Origin: Pseudomonadota bacterium
Lineage (GTDB): Bacteria > Pseudomonadota > Gammaproteobacteria > Burkholderiales > Rhodocyclaceae
NCBI GenBank assembly: GCA_018261905.1
Contig: JAGTRU010000006.1
Location: 124,001 to 188,000, forward strand
Direction of reading: 5' to 3'
DNA length: 64,000 bases
Numbering within the stretch: position 1 is the stretch's first letter; each line of letters opens with the position of its first letter. The position numbers and the translations under genes are program-made. This document shows positions 35,882 to 47,832 of this stretch, one piece after another. The notes below the pieces were generated by a model. The model ran no database searches, was not told the origin of the DNA, and saw nothing but the letters and a program-made list of their open reading frames with translations.

Positions 35882-37432
35882 ATGTCAGATTCCTCTTCTT
35901 TGCCGCCGCCCGCCACCCCCTCCATCACGGCCCGTCGGACGGCTTCCTCGCTTCGCCGGCGCCGCTTGCTGCTGGTCGCGTGCGCTCTGGTGGCGGCCGG
36001 TGGCTGGTATCTCGTGAATTCCCCGGCCCCGGTCGACGAACCGTCGGGGCCGGGGGCGCCGGGCGGGGCGGGGCGGCCCACCCCGATCGTCGTCGAGGCG
36101 GCGAGCACGGCGGATTTCCCGGTCCGCCTGTCGGCGATCGGCACGGTGATTCCGCGCACCGTCGTCACCGTGCGCTCGCGGGTCGACGGCACGCTGAACC
36201 GGATCAATTTCGAAGAAGGGCAGACGGTGCGGGCCGGCGATCTGCTGGCCGAAATCGATCCGCGGCCTTTCGAAGTGGCGCTGACCCAGGTGCTCGGTCA
36301 GATGGGCAAGGACGAAGCCCTGCTTGCCAACGCCCGGGCCGATCTGGCGCGTTACGAGGGGCTGGCCAAGCTCGATGCCATTCCGTCGCAGCAACTCGAT
36401 ACCCAGCGCGCTCTGGTGCGCCAGTACGAGGCGGCAGTCAGGGGCGATCAGGGCGCCGTCGACAATGCCCGCCTGCAGCTTTCCTATACCCGCATCACCG
36501 CCCCGGCCAGCGGGCGGGCCGGCCTGCGCCAGGTCGATCCGGGCAACCTGGTGCGTTCCTCCGACACCAACGGCATCGTCGTCGTCACCCAGGTGCAGCC
36601 GGTGACGGTGGTCTTCCCGATTCCCGAAGCCGATCTCGGCAAACTGCTGGTCCGGCTCGGCATGCAGACGCCGCGAGAGACCGGGCGCGCTGCCGGGCGT
36701 CAGCATGCGGCGGGTGAAGCGGCGGCATCGCCGCAAGGCCGGCGGGAGCGGCCGGCAGATTCCGGCCTGGCAGCGGCCGGCCGCCAGCGTCCCGATCGGC
36801 AAGCGGCGCTGGCCGAAGGGAAGATCATCCCGGCGCCGGCCGGGCGGGGCGGTAATCCTACCGGCAGCGGCCTGGCGGTCGAAGCCTGGGATCGCGATGG
36901 CAAGGTCCTGCTTGCCACCGGCGAATTGCTCACCGTCGATAACCAGCTCGATGTGACGACCGGGACGGTCAAGGTCAAGGCGATTTTTCCGAACAAGGAT
37001 GGCGCCCTGTTTCCCAACCAGTTCGTCAATGTCCGGCTGGTGGTCAATGAATTGAAGGACGCTGTAGTGATTCCGTCGGCGGCCGTGCAGCGCGGCGCCA
37101 AGGGCAATTTCGTCTGGCTGCTGAAAGAGGACAAGAGCGTCGCCATGCGCCCGGTCGAGGTCGGCGCGGCGGACGGTGAGCGGGTGCCGGTGCTGCATGG
37201 GTTGGCGGCCGGCGAGTCGGTGGCGGTGGACGGTTTCGACCGGCTGCGCGAAGGCGGCAAGGTTGAAGTGGTGACGCGCGAGTCGCGGGCCGTCAAGGAA
37301 GGTCCGGGCAAGGGCGGTGGCAGGCGCGGTGGGCGACGCGGTGAAAACGGTGGCCCGGCGGTGCCGGGGGCGCCGGCGACGCCAGCCGCAGCAGCTCCCG
37401 CCGCGCCGGCTGGAGCACGGCCGCAGCCATGA
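35882..37432 (+). CDS. mdtA: RND efflux membrane fusion protein (MdtA-like)
   Basis: 516 residues from [11 protein letters not shown] transmembrane/signal anchor (29-44) is followed by the barrel-sandwich hybrid ([36 protein letters not shown]), the helical hairpin (about 130-200), the beta-barrel and the membrane-proximal domain. A Arg/Ala/Gly/Pro-rich insertion of about 65 residues (about 263-330) interrupts the barrel between [11 protein letters not shown] and VEAWDRDGK, where E. coli MdtA has only a few residues. The tail after 475 is also Gly/Ala/Pro-rich. Alternative starts at 35825 (ATG) and 35792 (GTG) are in frame. The stop overlaps the next start. Confidence 0.88.
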   Translation: MSDSSSLPPPATPSITARRTASSLRRRRLLLVACALVAAGGWYLVNSPAPVDEPSGPGAPGGAGRPTPIVVEAASTADFPVRLSAIGTVIPRTVVTVRSRVDGTLNRINFEEGQTVRAGDLLAEIDPRPFEVALTQVLGQMGKDEALLANARADLARYEGLAKLDAIPSQQLDTQRALVRQYEAAVRGDQGAVDNARLQLSYTRITAPASGRAGLRQVDPGNLVRSSDTNGIVVVTQVQPVTVVFPIPEADLGKLLVRLGMQTPRETGRAAGRQHAAGEAAASPQGRRERPADSGLAAAGRQRPDRQAALAEGKIIPAPAGRGGNPTGSGLAVEAWDRDGKVLLATGELLTVDNQLDVTTGTVKVKAIFPNKDGALFPNQFVNVRLVVNELKDAVVIPSAAVQRGAKGNFVWLLKEDKSVAMRPVEVGAADGERVPVLHGLAAGESVAVDGFDRLREGGKVEVVTRESRAVKEGPGKGGGRRGGRRGENGGPAVPGAPATPAAAAPAAPAGARPQP

Positions 37433-40400
37433 ACCTGTCGCGCCCCTTCATCGAGCGGCCGGTTGCCACCTCGCTGTTCATGCTGGCCATCCTGCTGGTC
37501 GGCCTGGTTGCCTACCGGCTGCTGCCCCAGTCGGCGCTGCCGCAGGTCGATTTCCCGACCATCCAGGTGTCGACCCTCTATCCGGGCGCCAGTCCGGAGG
37601 TCATGACCTCCAGCGTGACGGCGCCGCTGGAGCGGCAGTTCGGCCAGATGCCGGGCCTCGACCAGATGTATTCGGTGAATTCCGGCGGCGCCTCGGTGAT
37701 CACCCTGCGTTTTTCCCTCGGCCTGCCGCTCGATGTCGCCGAGCAACAGGTACAGGCGGCGATCAATGCGGCGGCCAGCCTGCTGCCCACCGATTTGCCG
37801 GCGCCGCCGGTGTACAACAAGGTCAATCCGGCCGATGCGCCGATCCTGACGCTGGCCCTGACGTCGACCTCGTTGCCGCTGATCCGCCTGCAGGACATGG
37901 CCGATACCCGGCTCGCCCAGAAAATTTCCCAGGTGCCCGGTGTCGGCCTGGTGACCTTGGCCGGCGGCCAGCGCCCGGCTGTGCGCGTGCGGGTCAATCC
38001 GCGCGCCCTGGCGGAAGCCGGCCTCGGCCTCGACGATATCCGCACGGCGGTCGGCGCCGCCAATGTCAGCACGCCGAAGGGCAGTTTCGACGGCCCGGCG
38101 CGCGCCTCGACCATCGATGCCAACGACCAGTTACGCAGCGCCGACGAATATCGCCGGCTGGTCATCGCCTATCGTTCGGGGGCGCCGATCCGCCTGGCCG
38201 ATGTCGCCGAGGTCGTCGACGATGCCGAAAACAATCGTCTCGGCGCCTGGGCCGGGCGCCGGGGCGAGGGCGCCGTGCTCATCGAAGGGACCGACCAGCC
38301 GGCCATGTTGCCCGGCGTCATCATCAACATCCAGCGCCAGCCGGGGGCCAATGTCATCGAGACGGTGGACCATATCCAGGCCCTCCTGCCCAAACTCCAG
38401 GCCAGCCTGCCGGCGGCGGTCGATGTGGCGATCCTCGCCGACCGCACGGTGACCATCCGCGCCTCGATCGATGCCGTGCGCGAAGACCTGTTCCTGGCCA
38501 TCATCCTGGTCGTCGCGGTGATTTTCGTTTTCCTGCGCAGCGGCACCGCGACGCTGATTCCCAGCCTGGCCGTGCCGCTTTCACTGATCGGCACTTTTGC
38601 CGTGATGAAGCTGGCCGGCTTCTCGATCAACAACCTGACCCTGATGGCGCTGACCATCGCCACCGGCTTCGTCGTGGACGACGCCATCGTGATGATCGAG
38701 AACATCGCCCGCTACATCGAGGAAGGCATGGAACCGATGGCGGCGGCCCGCGAAGGCGCCCGGCAGATCGGCTTCACCATCCTGTCGCTGACCTTCTCGC
38801 TGATTGCCGTGCTGATACCGCTGTTGTTCATGGGCGATATGGTCGGTCGGCTGTTCCGCGAATTCTCGATCACCCTGGCCGTCGCCATCCTGATCTCGGC
38901 GGTGGTTTCGCTGACCTTCACGCCGATGCTCTGCGGCCGCCTGCTGAAACGGGTGCCGGCGGCCCAGCACGGCCATTTCTTCCGGATCACCGGCAATCTC
39001 ATCGACCGGACCATTGCCGGCTACGACCGGCTGTTGCTGGTGGTGCTGCGCCACCAGCGGACGACGCTGTTGGTCGCCGTCGCCACGCTGGCAGTGACGG
39101 CACTGCTCTACATCGTTGTCCCCAAGGGCTTTTTTCCCCTGCAGGATACCGGTGTCCTGCAGGGCATCACGGAAGGGCCGCAGACCGCCTCCTTCGCCGA
39201 AATGTCGCGCCGCCAGCGCGAGCTGGCCGAGGTGCTGCTGGCCGATCCGGCGGTCGATTCGGTGGCCGCCTTCGTCGGCGTCGATGGCAACAACGCGACG
39301 CTCAACTCCGGTCGGCTCCAGGTCGGCCTCAAATCGAAGGCCGAACGTGGCGCGCTGACCCCGGTGATCGACCGCCTGCAGGCAAAAGCCGATGCCGTGC
39401 CGGGCATCCGCCTGTGGCTGCAGCCGATGCAGGATCTCACCATCAACGACCGGATCGCCCGTACCCAGTATCAATTCACCGTCCAGTCGCCGAGCCAGGA
39501 CGATCTGTCCGAATGGGTGCCGAAGCTGGTCGATCGCTTCACCGCCCTGCCGCAACTCGAACATGTCACCAGTGATTTGCAGGACAAGGGCCTGGTCGCC
39601 TATGTCGACATCGACCGCGACGCCGCGGCCCGCCTCGGGGTCAGCGTCACCGCCATCGACAATGCCCTGTACAACGCTTTCGGCCAGCGCCTGATCTCGA
39701 CCATTTTCACGCAGAGCAGCCAGTACCGCGTGGTGCTTGAAATGAAGCCGGAGCTGGCCAACGGCCTGGCCGCCTTCGACAGCCTGTGGGTGCCGGGAAG
39801 CAATGCGCAACAGGTGCCGCTAAGTTCGGTGGCACGCATCGTCGAGCGCAACGGCCTGTTGTCGCTGGCCCATCTCGAACAGTTCCCGGCGGTGACGCTG
39901 TCCTTCGACCTGGCCAAGGGCGCTTCGCTCGGCGCGGCGACGGAAGCCATCGACGGCGTGCTGCGCGACCTGAAACTGCCGCTCTCCATGCAGACCGCCT
40001 ACCAAGGCGCGGCGCTGGCCTTCCGCGGGCAGGCGGCCAATGAACTGTGGCTGATCCTGGCCGCCGTCGTCACCATGTACATCGTGCTCGGCATGCTCTA
40101 CGAGAGCACCATCCATCCGGTGACCATCCTGTCCACGCTGCCTTCGGCCGGTATCGGCGCCTTGCTGGCGCTGCTGCTGACCGGCGGCGAACTCAACGTC
40201 ATCTCGATCATCGGCATCATTTTGCTGATCGGCATCGTCAAGAAAAACGCCATCATGATGATCGACTTCGCGCTGGAGGCCGAGCGTGAGCACGGCCTGC
40301 CGCCGGAAGAAGCGATCCGCCAGGCCTGTCTGCTGCGCTTCCGGCCGATCCTGATGACCACCCTGGCCGCCTTGCTCGGCGCCTTGCCATTGATGCTGTC

Positions 40401-40605
40401 GTCCGGTATCGGCGCCGAACTGCGCAGTCCGCTCGGCGTGACCATGGTCGGCGGCTTGCTGGTCAGCCAGGTGCTGACCTTGTTTACCACGCCGGTGATC
40501 TATCTCGCCTTCGACCGACTCGGCCGGCGCCTGGGCGGCAAGGGCAACCAGGGCCGCAGCATCGCCCATGAAACGGCGGAAAACCCGGAGGCCGGCGGCG
40601 AATGA
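37429..40605 (+). CDS. mdtB: RND multidrug efflux permease (MdtB-like)
   Basis: 1058 residues with the 12-helix, two-large-loop RND layout. The N-terminus [20 protein letters not shown] and the porter block [18 protein letters not shown] are typical of MdtB. The proton-relay Asp pair is in TM4 ([13 protein letters not shown]), and a second set follows in the C-terminal half ([18 protein letters not shown]). It pumps drugs or bile-salt-like compounds out, driven by protons, and in E. coli acts as a heterotrimer with MdtC. Overlaps mdtA and mdtC by four bases each. Confidence 0.95.
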   Translation: MNLSRPFIERPVATSLFMLAILLVGLVAYRLLPQSALPQVDFPTIQVSTLYPGASPEVMTSSVTAPLERQFGQMPGLDQMYSVNSGGASVITLRFSLGLPLDVAEQQVQAAINAAASLLPTDLPAPPVYNKVNPADAPILTLALTSTSLPLIRLQDMADTRLAQKISQVPGVGLVTLAGGQRPAVRVRVNPRALAEAGLGLDDIRTAVGAANVSTPKGSFDGPARASTIDANDQLRSADEYRRLVIAYRSGAPIRLADVAEVVDDAENNRLGAWAGRRGEGAVLIEGTDQPAMLPGVIINIQRQPGANVIETVDHIQALLPKLQASLPAAVDVAILADRTVTIRASIDAVREDLFLAIILVVAVIFVFLRSGTATLIPSLAVPLSLIGTFAVMKLAGFSINNLTLMALTIATGFVVDDAIVMIENIARYIEEGMEPMAAAREGARQIGFTILSLTFSLIAVLIPLLFMGDMVGRLFREFSITLAVAILISAVVSLTFTPMLCGRLLKRVPAAQHGHFFRITGNLIDRTIAGYDRLLLVVLRHQRTTLLVAVATLAVTALLYIVVPKGFFPLQDTGVLQGITEGPQTASFAEMSRRQRELAEVLLADPAVDSVAAFVGVDGNNATLNSGRLQVGLKSKAERGALTPVIDRLQAKADAVPGIRLWLQPMQDLTINDRIARTQYQFTVQSPSQDDLSEWVPKLVDRFTALPQLEHVTSDLQDKGLVAYVDIDRDAAARLGVSVTAIDNALYNAFGQRLISTIFTQSSQYRVVLEMKPELANGLAAFDSLWVPGSNAQQVPLSSVARIVERNGLLSLAHLEQFPAVTLSFDLAKGASLGAATEAIDGVLRDLKLPLSMQTAYQGAALAFRGQAANELWLILAAVVTMYIVLGMLYESTIHPVTILSTLPSAGIGALLALLLTGGELNVISIIGIILLIGIVKKNAIMMIDFALEAEREHGLPPEEAIRQACLLRFRPILMTTLAALLGALPLMLSSGIGAELRSPLGVTMVGGLLVSQVLTLFTTPVIYLAFDRLGRRLGGKGNQGRSIAHETAENPEAGGE

Positions 40606-43600
40606 GCTTGCCCGGCATGTTCATCCATCGGCCGGTGGCGACCACGCTGCTGGCCATCGGCATCTTCCTGGCCGGCGCGCTGGCGATGAACCTGTTGCCG
40701 GTGGCACCGATGCCGCAAGTCGATTTCCCGACCATTTCGGTGAGTGCCAACCTGCCCGGGGCGAGCCCGGAAACCATGGCGGCCACCGTGGCGACGCCGC
40801 TCGAAAGGGCGCTCGGGCGGATCGCCGGGGTTTCGGAAATCACTTCGTCGAGCTCGCTGGGCAGCACCCGCGTCACGCTGCAGTTCGAGCTCGACAAGAA
40901 TATCGACAGCGCAGCGCGCGAGGTGCAGGCGGCGATCAATGCCTCGCGCGCCATGCTGCCGACCTCGTTGCCGAGCAATCCGACCTATCGCAAGGTGAAT
41001 CCGGCCGATACGCCGATCATGATCCTCAGCCTGACCTCGGACAGCTTGACCCCGGGCCAGATGTACGATGCCGCGGCGACCGTGCTGGCGCAGCGCCTGG
41101 CGCAGGTCGAAGGGGTCGGGCAGGTGACCATCGGCGGCGGCGCCTTGCCGGCCGTGCGCGTCGAACTGCAATTGCCGCAACTGGCGCAACTCGGGCTCGG
41201 CCTGGAAGACGTGCGGCAGGCCCTGGTCAATGCCAATCCCAACCGGCCCAAGGGTTTCGTTGCCGATGGCCAGCGCCAGTGGCAGATCGAGGCCAACGAC
41301 CAGGCCAAGACGGCGGCCGACTATCGTTCGCTGATCGTCGGCTACAAGAATGCCGCCGCCATCCGCCTCGAACAGGTCGCCGAAGTCCTCGATTCGGTGC
41401 AGGACGTGCGCAATGCCGGGGCGGTCAATGGCAAGCCGGCGATCCTGCTGATCATCAACCGGCAGCCCGGCGCCAATATCCTGGAAGCCGTCGATCATGT
41501 GCGCCAGATCCTGCCCCTGCTGCAAGCCTCGATTCCCGCCGCCATCGAACTCGAGGTGATGATGGAGCGGACGGCGACGATCCGCAATTCGCTACGCGAA
41601 GTCGAGCGCGCCCTGGCCTTCTCGATCTGCCTGGTCGTCGCCGTGGTCTTCGTCTTCCTGCGCAGTGGCCGCGCCACGCTGATTCCGGCGGTCGCCGTGC
41701 CGGTGTCGCTGGCCGGGACGCTGGCGGTGATGTGGCTGTGCGGATTTTCCCTGAACAACCTGTCGCTGATGGCGCTGACCGTCGCCACCGGCTTTGTCGT
41801 CGACGATGCGGTGGTCGTCCTGGAAAACATCGTCCGCCGCATCGAAGGCGGCGAAGCGCCCTTTACGGCGGCGCTCAGGGGCAGCAAGGAAGTGGCGTTC
41901 ACCGTCCTGTCGATGAGCCTGTCGCTGGTCGCCGTGTTCATTCCGGTGCTGATGATGGGCGGCATCGTCGGCCGCCTGTTCCGCGAATTCGCGATCACCC
42001 TGAGCGCCGCCATCCTGGTGTCGCTGCTCGTCTCGCTGACCATTACGCCGATGATGTGCGCCCGCCTGCTCCGGCGGCCGGCGCCGCCCCGCCCGCCGCA
42101 AGAGCGGCCGGGAGCGGTGCGCCGGGCCGCCGCCGGGCTGGGGGCGCTGGCCACCCGCCTGCAAACGGCCAGCCATGCTGCCTACGGCCGTTCGCTGGGC
42201 TGGTCCTTGCGCCATCCGGCGATCATTCTTTGTTTGTTGGCCGCCACCATCGGCCTCAACATCTGGCTCTACCTGGTCATCCCGAAAGGCTTTCTGCCGC
42301 GCCAGGACGCCGGCCTGATCGTCGGCGGCATCCAGGGCGACCAGTCGTCTTCCTTCCAAAGCATGCGCGGCAAGATCACGCAATTGGTCGACATCATCAA
42401 GGCCGATCCGGCGGTGGACAGCGTCAGCGCCGTGACCGGCGGCGGCCAGACCAATTCCGCCCGGGTGTTCATCACCCTGAAACCGCTGGCCGAGCGCAAC
42501 AAACTCGCCGTGCCGTCGAAGATTTCCGAGGTCATCAACCGGCTGCGACCCAAGCTCAGCCATGTGCCCGGCGCCAGTCTCTACATGTTCCCGGCCCAGG
42601 ACGTGCGGGTCGGCGGCCGGCAAGCCGATTCGGAATGGCAATTCACGCTGCTCGCCGACGACCTCGAGGATCTGCGCAAATGGGAGCCGAAAGTCCGTTA
42701 CGGCCTGCGCGATCTGCCGCAGATCGTCGATGTCAATACCGATCTCCAGGACAAGGGCATCCAGACCAATATCATCATCGACCGCGAGGCGGCTGCCCAA
42801 CTGGGCATCCCGATCCGGACCCTGACCGCGACGCTGAACGACGCTTTCGGCCAGCGTCAGGTGTCGACCATTTTCCAGCCGCTCAACCAGTACAAGGTGG
42901 TCATGGAGGCGGCGCCCGACTACTTGCAGTCGCCGCAAGGCCTCGACCAGATCTGGGTGGTCGGGGCGGCCGGTCAGCGTGTGCCCTTGTCGGCCATCGC
43001 CAGGTGGGAGGCGGGCAATGCCCCGCTCGGGGTCAGCCACCAGTCGGGTTTCCCGTCATCGACCATTTCCTTCGATCTAGCGCCCGGCGTCTCGCTCGGT
43101 CAGGCGACTGAAGTCGTCGATGCCTTGTTCGCCCGCATCGGCGTGCCGAACAGCGTGCGCGGCAGTTTCCAGGGCACCGCCTCGGCCTTCCAGTCGGCCC
43201 TCAGTTCGCAGCCGATGCTGATCCTGGCGGCGATGATCGCCATCTACCTGGTGCTCGGCATGCTCTATGAAAGCACCATGCATCCGCTGACCATCCTGTC
43301 CACCCTGCCGTCGGCCGGTGTCGGGGCGCTGCTGGCGCTGCTCGCCTTCGGCACGGAATTCACCATCATCGCGCTGATTGGCGTCATCCTGCTGATCGGC
43401 ATCGTCAAGAAAAACGCCATCATGATGGTCGATGTGGCGCTGGTCGCCGAGCGCGACCTCGGCATGGATACGCGCGAGGCCATCCACCATGCCTGTCTGC
43501 TGCGTTTCCGGCCGATCATGATGACCACCATCGCCGCGCTGTTCGGCGCCTTGCCGCTCGCCCTGGGCTCCGGCGACGGCGCCGAGCTGCGCCAGCCGCT

Positions 43601-43739
43601 CGGAATTTCGGTGATGGGCGGCCTCGTTTTCAGCCAGATTTTGACTCTCTACACCACGCCGGTGGTCTACCTGGTGCTCGACCGGGCCCGCCATGCCATG
43701 CTGCGCCAGTGGCGCAACTGGCGACCGGCGGCGGCCTGA
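40602..43739 (+). CDS. mdtC: RND multidrug efflux permease (MdtC-like)
   Basis: 1045 residues of the same family as the preceding gene. [28 protein letters not shown] and TM4 [13 protein letters not shown] place it with MdtC. The central loop (about 485-525) is unusually Pro/Arg-rich ([14 protein letters not shown]). With MdtB it should form the B2C pump. The start overlaps the mdtB stop (ATGA), implying coupled translation and fixed stoichiometry. Confidence 0.95.
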   Translation: MSLPGMFIHRPVATTLLAIGIFLAGALAMNLLPVAPMPQVDFPTISVSANLPGASPETMAATVATPLERALGRIAGVSEITSSSSLGSTRVTLQFELDKNIDSAAREVQAAINASRAMLPTSLPSNPTYRKVNPADTPIMILSLTSDSLTPGQMYDAAATVLAQRLAQVEGVGQVTIGGGALPAVRVELQLPQLAQLGLGLEDVRQALVNANPNRPKGFVADGQRQWQIEANDQAKTAADYRSLIVGYKNAAAIRLEQVAEVLDSVQDVRNAGAVNGKPAILLIINRQPGANILEAVDHVRQILPLLQASIPAAIELEVMMERTATIRNSLREVERALAFSICLVVAVVFVFLRSGRATLIPAVAVPVSLAGTLAVMWLCGFSLNNLSLMALTVATGFVVDDAVVVLENIVRRIEGGEAPFTAALRGSKEVAFTVLSMSLSLVAVFIPVLMMGGIVGRLFREFAITLSAAILVSLLVSLTITPMMCARLLRRPAPPRPPQERPGAVRRAAAGLGALATRLQTASHAAYGRSLGWSLRHPAIILCLLAATIGLNIWLYLVIPKGFLPRQDAGLIVGGIQGDQSSSFQSMRGKITQLVDIIKADPAVDSVSAVTGGGQTNSARVFITLKPLAERNKLAVPSKISEVINRLRPKLSHVPGASLYMFPAQDVRVGGRQADSEWQFTLLADDLEDLRKWEPKVRYGLRDLPQIVDVNTDLQDKGIQTNIIIDREAAAQLGIPIRTLTATLNDAFGQRQVSTIFQPLNQYKVVMEAAPDYLQSPQGLDQIWVVGAAGQRVPLSAIARWEAGNAPLGVSHQSGFPSSTISFDLAPGVSLGQATEVVDALFARIGVPNSVRGSFQGTASAFQSALSSQPMLILAAMIAIYLVLGMLYESTMHPLTILSTLPSAGVGALLALLAFGTEFTIIALIGVILLIGIVKKNAIMMVDVALVAERDLGMDTREAIHHACLLRFRPIMMTTIAALFGALPLALGSGDGAELRQPLGISVMGGLVFSQILTLYTTPVVYLVLDRARHAMLRQWRNWRPAAA

Positions 43740-43761
43740 GTTTTTTCCCCATGAGGCTTTG

Positions 43762-45282
43762 ATGCAAATTCGCCGCTCCCTTCGCCCGCTGTTACCGATC
43801 CTGGGTCTCTCCCTGGCTTTCGGTGGCTGTTCGCTGATTCCCCCCTATCTATTGCCCAAGTTCGATACGTCGAGCGATTACCACGAGGCGGTCGCGCCGG
43901 TTCAGGCCGACTTGCCGTGGAAAGTCGCCGCCACGCAAGCGCTGCCGCAGGCGCCCTGGCAGATTTTCGACCTGCCCGAGCTGCCGGAATTGCTCGGCCG
44001 GCTGGAATCGGCCAATGCCAGCCTGGCCCTGTCGCAGGCGCGCTACAACCAGGCCGCGGCGCTCATCGATCAGGCGACGGCCGGGCTGTTCCCGGCGGTG
44101 AGCGGCAATGCCGGGGTGACCCGGGCGCGCAACAACGGCACGACCAGCAACACGGCGACGACCAACAGCATCAGCCTGTCGTCAAATTGGGAAATTGACC
44201 TTTGGGGCCGTCTGCGCGCTACCGTTGACGCCAACGAAGCCTCGGCCAAGGCCAGCGCCGCCGACCTGGCCGGCGTTCGCCTGGCCCTGCAGGCGCAGTT
44301 GGTGCAGTCGTTGTTGTCGCTGCGCATCGTCGAAGTGCAACGCAACCTGCTCGATGCGACGGTCGCCGACTACGAGCGCTACCTGCAACTTACCAACGAC
44401 CGCATCCGCTTCGGTGTTGCCAGCCGGGCCGACCAGGCCCAGGCCGAAACGCAATTGCGCAGCGCCCAGGCGCAGGCCGTCGAAACCGGCGTGCAGCGGG
44501 CCCAGCTCGAACACGCCATCGCTGTGCTGGTCGGCGAATTGCCGGCCAATTTCAAGCTGCCGGCACCGCCCGCCGGCGCCCCGGCCTTGCGCGCCCAGTT
44601 GCGCGGCTCGGGCGACGTGGCGCAACCCGGTTCGGGCACCACCCATGCCAGTATTTTCGATCTCGTGCCGGCGCTGCCGACGGTGCCGCTCAGCGCCCCG
44701 TCGACGCTGCTTGAACGACGGCCCGACATCGCCGCCGCCGAACGCCGCGCGGCGGCGGCCAATGCCCAGGTCGGCGTCGCCCGGGCAGCCTTCTTCCCGG
44801 TGCTCAGCCTGACCGGCACGGCCGGCCAGCGCTCGACGGCACTGAGCGACCTCCTGACGGCGCCGGCCCGCTTCTGGTCGATCGGCCCGTCGCTGGTGGC
44901 GCCGCTCTTCGACGCCGGCCTGCGCAGTTCGCAAAAGGCCCAGGCCGTGGCGGTCTGGGAGCAGAGCACGGCGAGCTATCGGCAGACGGTACTGGCCGCC
45001 TTCCAGGAAGTCGAAGATCAACTGTCCACCCTGCGCATCCTGGCCGATGAGGCGAAAATCCAGGATGCCGCGGTCAAGGCAGCCCGGGTCAGCGCCGAAC
45101 TGACCCAGGCCCAGTACCGGGCCGGCGTCGCCAGCAGCCTGCAGGTCATCGTCGCCAACAGCGCCTTGCTGACCGCCGAGCGTAGCGCTCTCGATCTCCA
45201 TAACCGGCGCCTGAGCGCGGCGGTGGTCCTGATTCGGGCCCTGGGCGGCGGTTGGCCGGGAACCGGCGAGGCGGCGGGCTGA
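43762..45282 (+). CDS. NodT-family outer membrane efflux factor (TolC-like lipoprotein)
   Basis: 506 residues from MQIRRSLRPL. Signal peptide with a slightly unusual lipobox (LAFGGC) and Cys near residue 23. Two TolC-type repeats of long coiled helices follow (YNQAAALIDQATAGLFPAVSGNAGVTR, then SNWEIDLWGRLRATVDANEASAKAS, and again ERRPDIAAAERRAAAANAQVGVARAAFFP). It provides the outer membrane channel for the MdtABC-like pump. GAGG six bases before the ATG. A short four-codon frame ATG-AGG-CTT-TGA lies just before it and overlaps the binding site. Confidence 0.93.
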   Translation: MQIRRSLRPLLPILGLSLAFGGCSLIPPYLLPKFDTSSDYHEAVAPVQADLPWKVAATQALPQAPWQIFDLPELPELLGRLESANASLALSQARYNQAAALIDQATAGLFPAVSGNAGVTRARNNGTTSNTATTNSISLSSNWEIDLWGRLRATVDANEASAKASAADLAGVRLALQAQLVQSLLSLRIVEVQRNLLDATVADYERYLQLTNDRIRFGVASRADQAQAETQLRSAQAQAVETGVQRAQLEHAIAVLVGELPANFKLPAPPAGAPALRAQLRGSGDVAQPGSGTTHASIFDLVPALPTVPLSAPSTLLERRPDIAAAERRAAAANAQVGVARAAFFPVLSLTGTAGQRSTALSDLLTAPARFWSIGPSLVAPLFDAGLRSSQKAQAVAVWEQSTASYRQTVLAAFQEVEDQLSTLRILADEAKIQDAAVKAARVSAELTQAQYRAGVASSLQVIVANSALLTAERSALDLHNRRLSAAVVLIRALGGGWPGTGEAAG

Positions 45283-45528
45283 AACCGGCGGCGACCAGAG
45301 CCCACTAGGATCGGGCTCAGCGGCGCGCTCGCAAGGTCTGGCCGCTGGCGGTCGTGTCTTCTCCCGCGCCGACTGGCCGGGCAAGCGTATAGTCAAAGCG
45401 CCAACTCGTCGCCGTCGGCTCGTGGTCCGGGATTCGTCCCGGTCGGAGCGGCGGGCGGGGTGGTTTCGCCAGGCTGCTGTCCAGGCCTGGCTCACTACAA
45501 CAGGATCATTTCATTCGTAGGAGACATC
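45283..45528. other. Intergenic region before the heme protein gene
   Basis: 246 bases. No gene is supported. It holds several short GC inverted repeats and ends in GTAGGAG, the ribosome binding site of the next gene. No FNR- or NarL-type site was recognised. Confidence 0.5.
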
Positions 45529-46842
45529 ATGAAAAAATCCGTATTGTTTCTTAGCCTTGTCGCAATTGGCATGGCTTCCGCCATTGCGGCCGACCCGGCA
45601 AAAATAAACTGGAACAAGATCCCCGTCACCAAGGTTTCCCTGTTTTACCCCGGCCAATCGACTTACGAATGGTTGCGCAGCGACGAACACAAAAATGCCG
45701 CCAAAGAGGTCAAGCGGGGCGATGCCTGTACCTCATGCCATGACGAGGAAGGCGCCGAAAAGGATATCGGCGCCAAGATCGTCAAAGGTGGCCGTCTCGA
45801 GCCGACCCCCATAGCGGGCAAGTCCGGTGACAAGGAACTGAAGGTCCAGGCCGCTTACGATGAAAAGAATGCCTATCTGCGTTTCCAGTGGAAAACCGAT
45901 AACGCCTATCCGGGAACCGAACACCAGTACCTGCGCTTCGATGGCAAGGAGTGGAAGGTCTGGGGTTATCCAAAGCTCGACAAGCCGGTCCAGGCGGGCA
46001 AGGAAATCGGGATTTACGAAGATCGCCTGTCGATCATGCTCGACGACGGCAAGGTGCCGGGTTTTGACAAGCAGGGCTGCTGGCTGACCTGTCACGATGG
46101 CCAGCGTGACATGCCCAAACAGTTCACCAAGGAAGAAGTGACGGCCAATCCGCTGCTCACGGCGATCAAGAAGAGCGATGTCCGGAAGTACCTGCCCGAT
46201 TCGCGTAGCAATCCCGCCGACTGGAAGAGCGGGAAGAGCGTTGAAGAGATTGCCAAACTCAAGGCGGCCGGCTATTTCGTCGATTTGTTCCAGTGGCGGG
46301 CGCACCGCAGCTACCCGGTCGGCATGGCCGACGATGGCTACATCCTTGAGTTTCGCTTGAGCGATGCCGGCAAGGACATGTTCAGCGGCAATGCCGATGC
46401 CAAGACCCATCAGCCGAAATTCATGTGGGATGAAAAGAAAGTCGGTTACAAATCGATTTCAGCCGCGCAACTGCGTCAGGGCGATCATTTCCTGATCCGC
46501 GAACAGAATGCCGTGCCTTTTGATCCGAATGCCGGCTGGAAAGAGGGCGATCTGATCCCGGATTACCTCACCAGTCGCGACGATGCCAAGGGGTCGGCCG
46601 CCGATAACAATGCTATCGCCAGTTGGCGGGACGGAGTGTGGACGATGCTGCTGATCCGTCCGCTGGGTCTGACCAATAACGATGACAAGGCCTTGCAGGC
46701 GGGCGGTATCTATCACCTTGGTTTTGCCGTCCATGATGACAACATCACAACGCGGGGGCACCAGGTTTCCTTCCAGAAAACCTTGGGCCTGGGCGTCAAG
46801 AAAGGTAGCAAAGTCGATATCAATGCCGTCAAGTTGCCGTAG
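45529..46842 (+). CDS. Periplasmic c-type cytochrome with ethylbenzene-dehydrogenase heme-binding (EB_dh) domain
   Basis: 437 residues. A Sec signal peptide (1-20, cut near AIA-ADP) and AGGAG before the ATG fix the start. A classical heme-c motif CTSCH is at 67-71. A second, rarer C-x3-CH motif (CWLTCH) is at 184-189, within a region matching the EB_dh domain (heme-b-binding gamma-subunit fold of type II DMSO-reductase enzymes), which continues to the C-terminus (GYILEFRLSDAGKDMF, VWTMLLIRPL, YHLGFAVHDDN). It is likely a periplasmic electron carrier. No molybdoenzyme genes are nearby, so the partner is unknown. Confidence 0.87.
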   Translation: MKKSVLFLSLVAIGMASAIAADPAKINWNKIPVTKVSLFYPGQSTYEWLRSDEHKNAAKEVKRGDACTSCHDEEGAEKDIGAKIVKGGRLEPTPIAGKSGDKELKVQAAYDEKNAYLRFQWKTDNAYPGTEHQYLRFDGKEWKVWGYPKLDKPVQAGKEIGIYEDRLSIMLDDGKVPGFDKQGCWLTCHDGQRDMPKQFTKEEVTANPLLTAIKKSDVRKYLPDSRSNPADWKSGKSVEEIAKLKAAGYFVDLFQWRAHRSYPVGMADDGYILEFRLSDAGKDMFSGNADAKTHQPKFMWDEKKVGYKSISAAQLRQGDHFLIREQNAVPFDPNAGWKEGDLIPDYLTSRDDAKGSAADNNAIASWRDGVWTMLLIRPLGLTNNDDKALQAGGIYHLGFAVHDDNITTRGHQVSFQKTLGLGVKKGSKVDINAVKLP

Positions 46843-46896
46843 TTGACTCGCCGGCATCGTTTCCCGCGCGGCGAGGCCTGGTCCGCGCAGAAACGC

Positions 46897-46929
46897 CAAG
46901 GGCGGCAGCGCATTGCGCTACCGCCCTTG
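46897..46929. terminator. Bidirectional hairpin between the convergent heme and suhB genes
   Basis: CAAGGGCGG and AGCGC pair with GCGCT and CCGCCCTTG around ATT, with one mismatch, giving a 14-bp stem. The T-runs on either side are weak, so termination may be partial. Confidence 0.6.
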
Positions 46930-46956
46930 TTGGGTCGCGACGGCTGACGGCGGGGA

Positions 46957-47766
46957 TCAGCCGCGGACGGATTCAGCCAGCTTGCCTTCGATCAGCTTGA
47001 GCAGCGGGGCGAAGACTTTCGGTGTGCCGGCCACCAGGTTGCCGGTTTCAAGGTACTTGTTGTCGCCGCGCAGGTCGCTGACCAGACCGCCGGCTTCCGA
47101 GATGAGCAGGCTGCCGGCGGCGATGTCCCAGGGGGCCAGGCCGAATTCCCAGAAACCGTCGTAGCGGCCGCAGGCGACGTTGGCCAGATCGAGCGAGGCG
47201 GCACCCGGGCGGCGCATGCCGGCCGTCTTCATGGTCAGTTCCTTGAAGATTTCCATGTAGGTGTCGATCTTGTCGAACTCGCGGTAGGGAAAACCGGTGC
47301 CGAGCAGGGCGCCGGCCAGTTTGAGACGCTTGGAGACGCGGATGCGGCGTTCGTTGAGGAAGGCCCCGGCGCCCCTGGTGGCGGTGAACAGCTCGTTGCG
47401 ATTGGGGTCGAAAATGACCGCCTGCTCGACGACGCCGGCCTTGGCCAGGGCGATGGAAACGGCGTACTGGGGCAGGCCGTGGATGAAGTTGGTGGTGCCG
47501 TCGAGCGGATCGATGATCCACTCGTATTCGCTGTCGCCGCCCTGGCCGGCGGACTGGCCGGACTCCTCTGCTAGAATGCCGTACCCGGGGTAGGCCTCGC
47601 GCAGGGTTTCGATAATCACGGCTTCGGCCGCCTTGTCGACCTCGGTGACGAAATCGTTGGGCTGCTTGGACGTAACTTTCAGCAGGTCGACGTCGTTCGA
47701 GGCGCGATTGATGATCTGGCCGGCGCGACGCGCCGCCTTGATGGCAATATTCAGGGCTGGATGCAT
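46957..47766 (-). CDS. suhB: Inositol-1-monophosphatase family protein SuhB
   Basis: 269 residues. Mg-dependent phosphatase fold, with ILAEESG, the metal site [15 protein letters not shown] and the C-terminal [15 protein letters not shown]. In E. coli SuhB is also part of the rRNA antitermination complex, acting with NusB/NusE; the conserved neighbourhood fits that housekeeping role. It is divergent from trmJ, as in E. coli, with 66 bases between the starts. Confidence 0.95.
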   Translation of the reverse strand: MHPALNIAIKAARRAGQIINRASNDVDLLKVTSKQPNDFVTEVDKAAEAVIIETLREAYPGYGILAEESGQSAGQGGDSEYEWIIDPLDGTTNFIHGLPQYAVSIALAKAGVVEQAVIFDPNRNELFTATRGAGAFLNERRIRVSKRLKLAGALLGTGFPYREFDKIDTYMEIFKELTMKTAGMRRPGAASLDLANVACGRYDGFWEFGLAPWDIAAGSLLISEAGGLVSDLRGDNKYLETGNLVAGTPKVFAPLLKLIEGKLAESVRG

Positions 47767-47832
47767 GGGCTTAAAGAGCTAACGGGTGGCCGCAGCCACC
47801 CGATATATATTTGAAAGAACGAATTTTACACT

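Noticed and set aside
37317-43111. Two long plus-strand frames (752 and 847 codons) within the RND permeases
   Set aside because: Frame-shifted readings of mdtB and mdtC; rich in Arg/Pro/Gly and without membrane segments.
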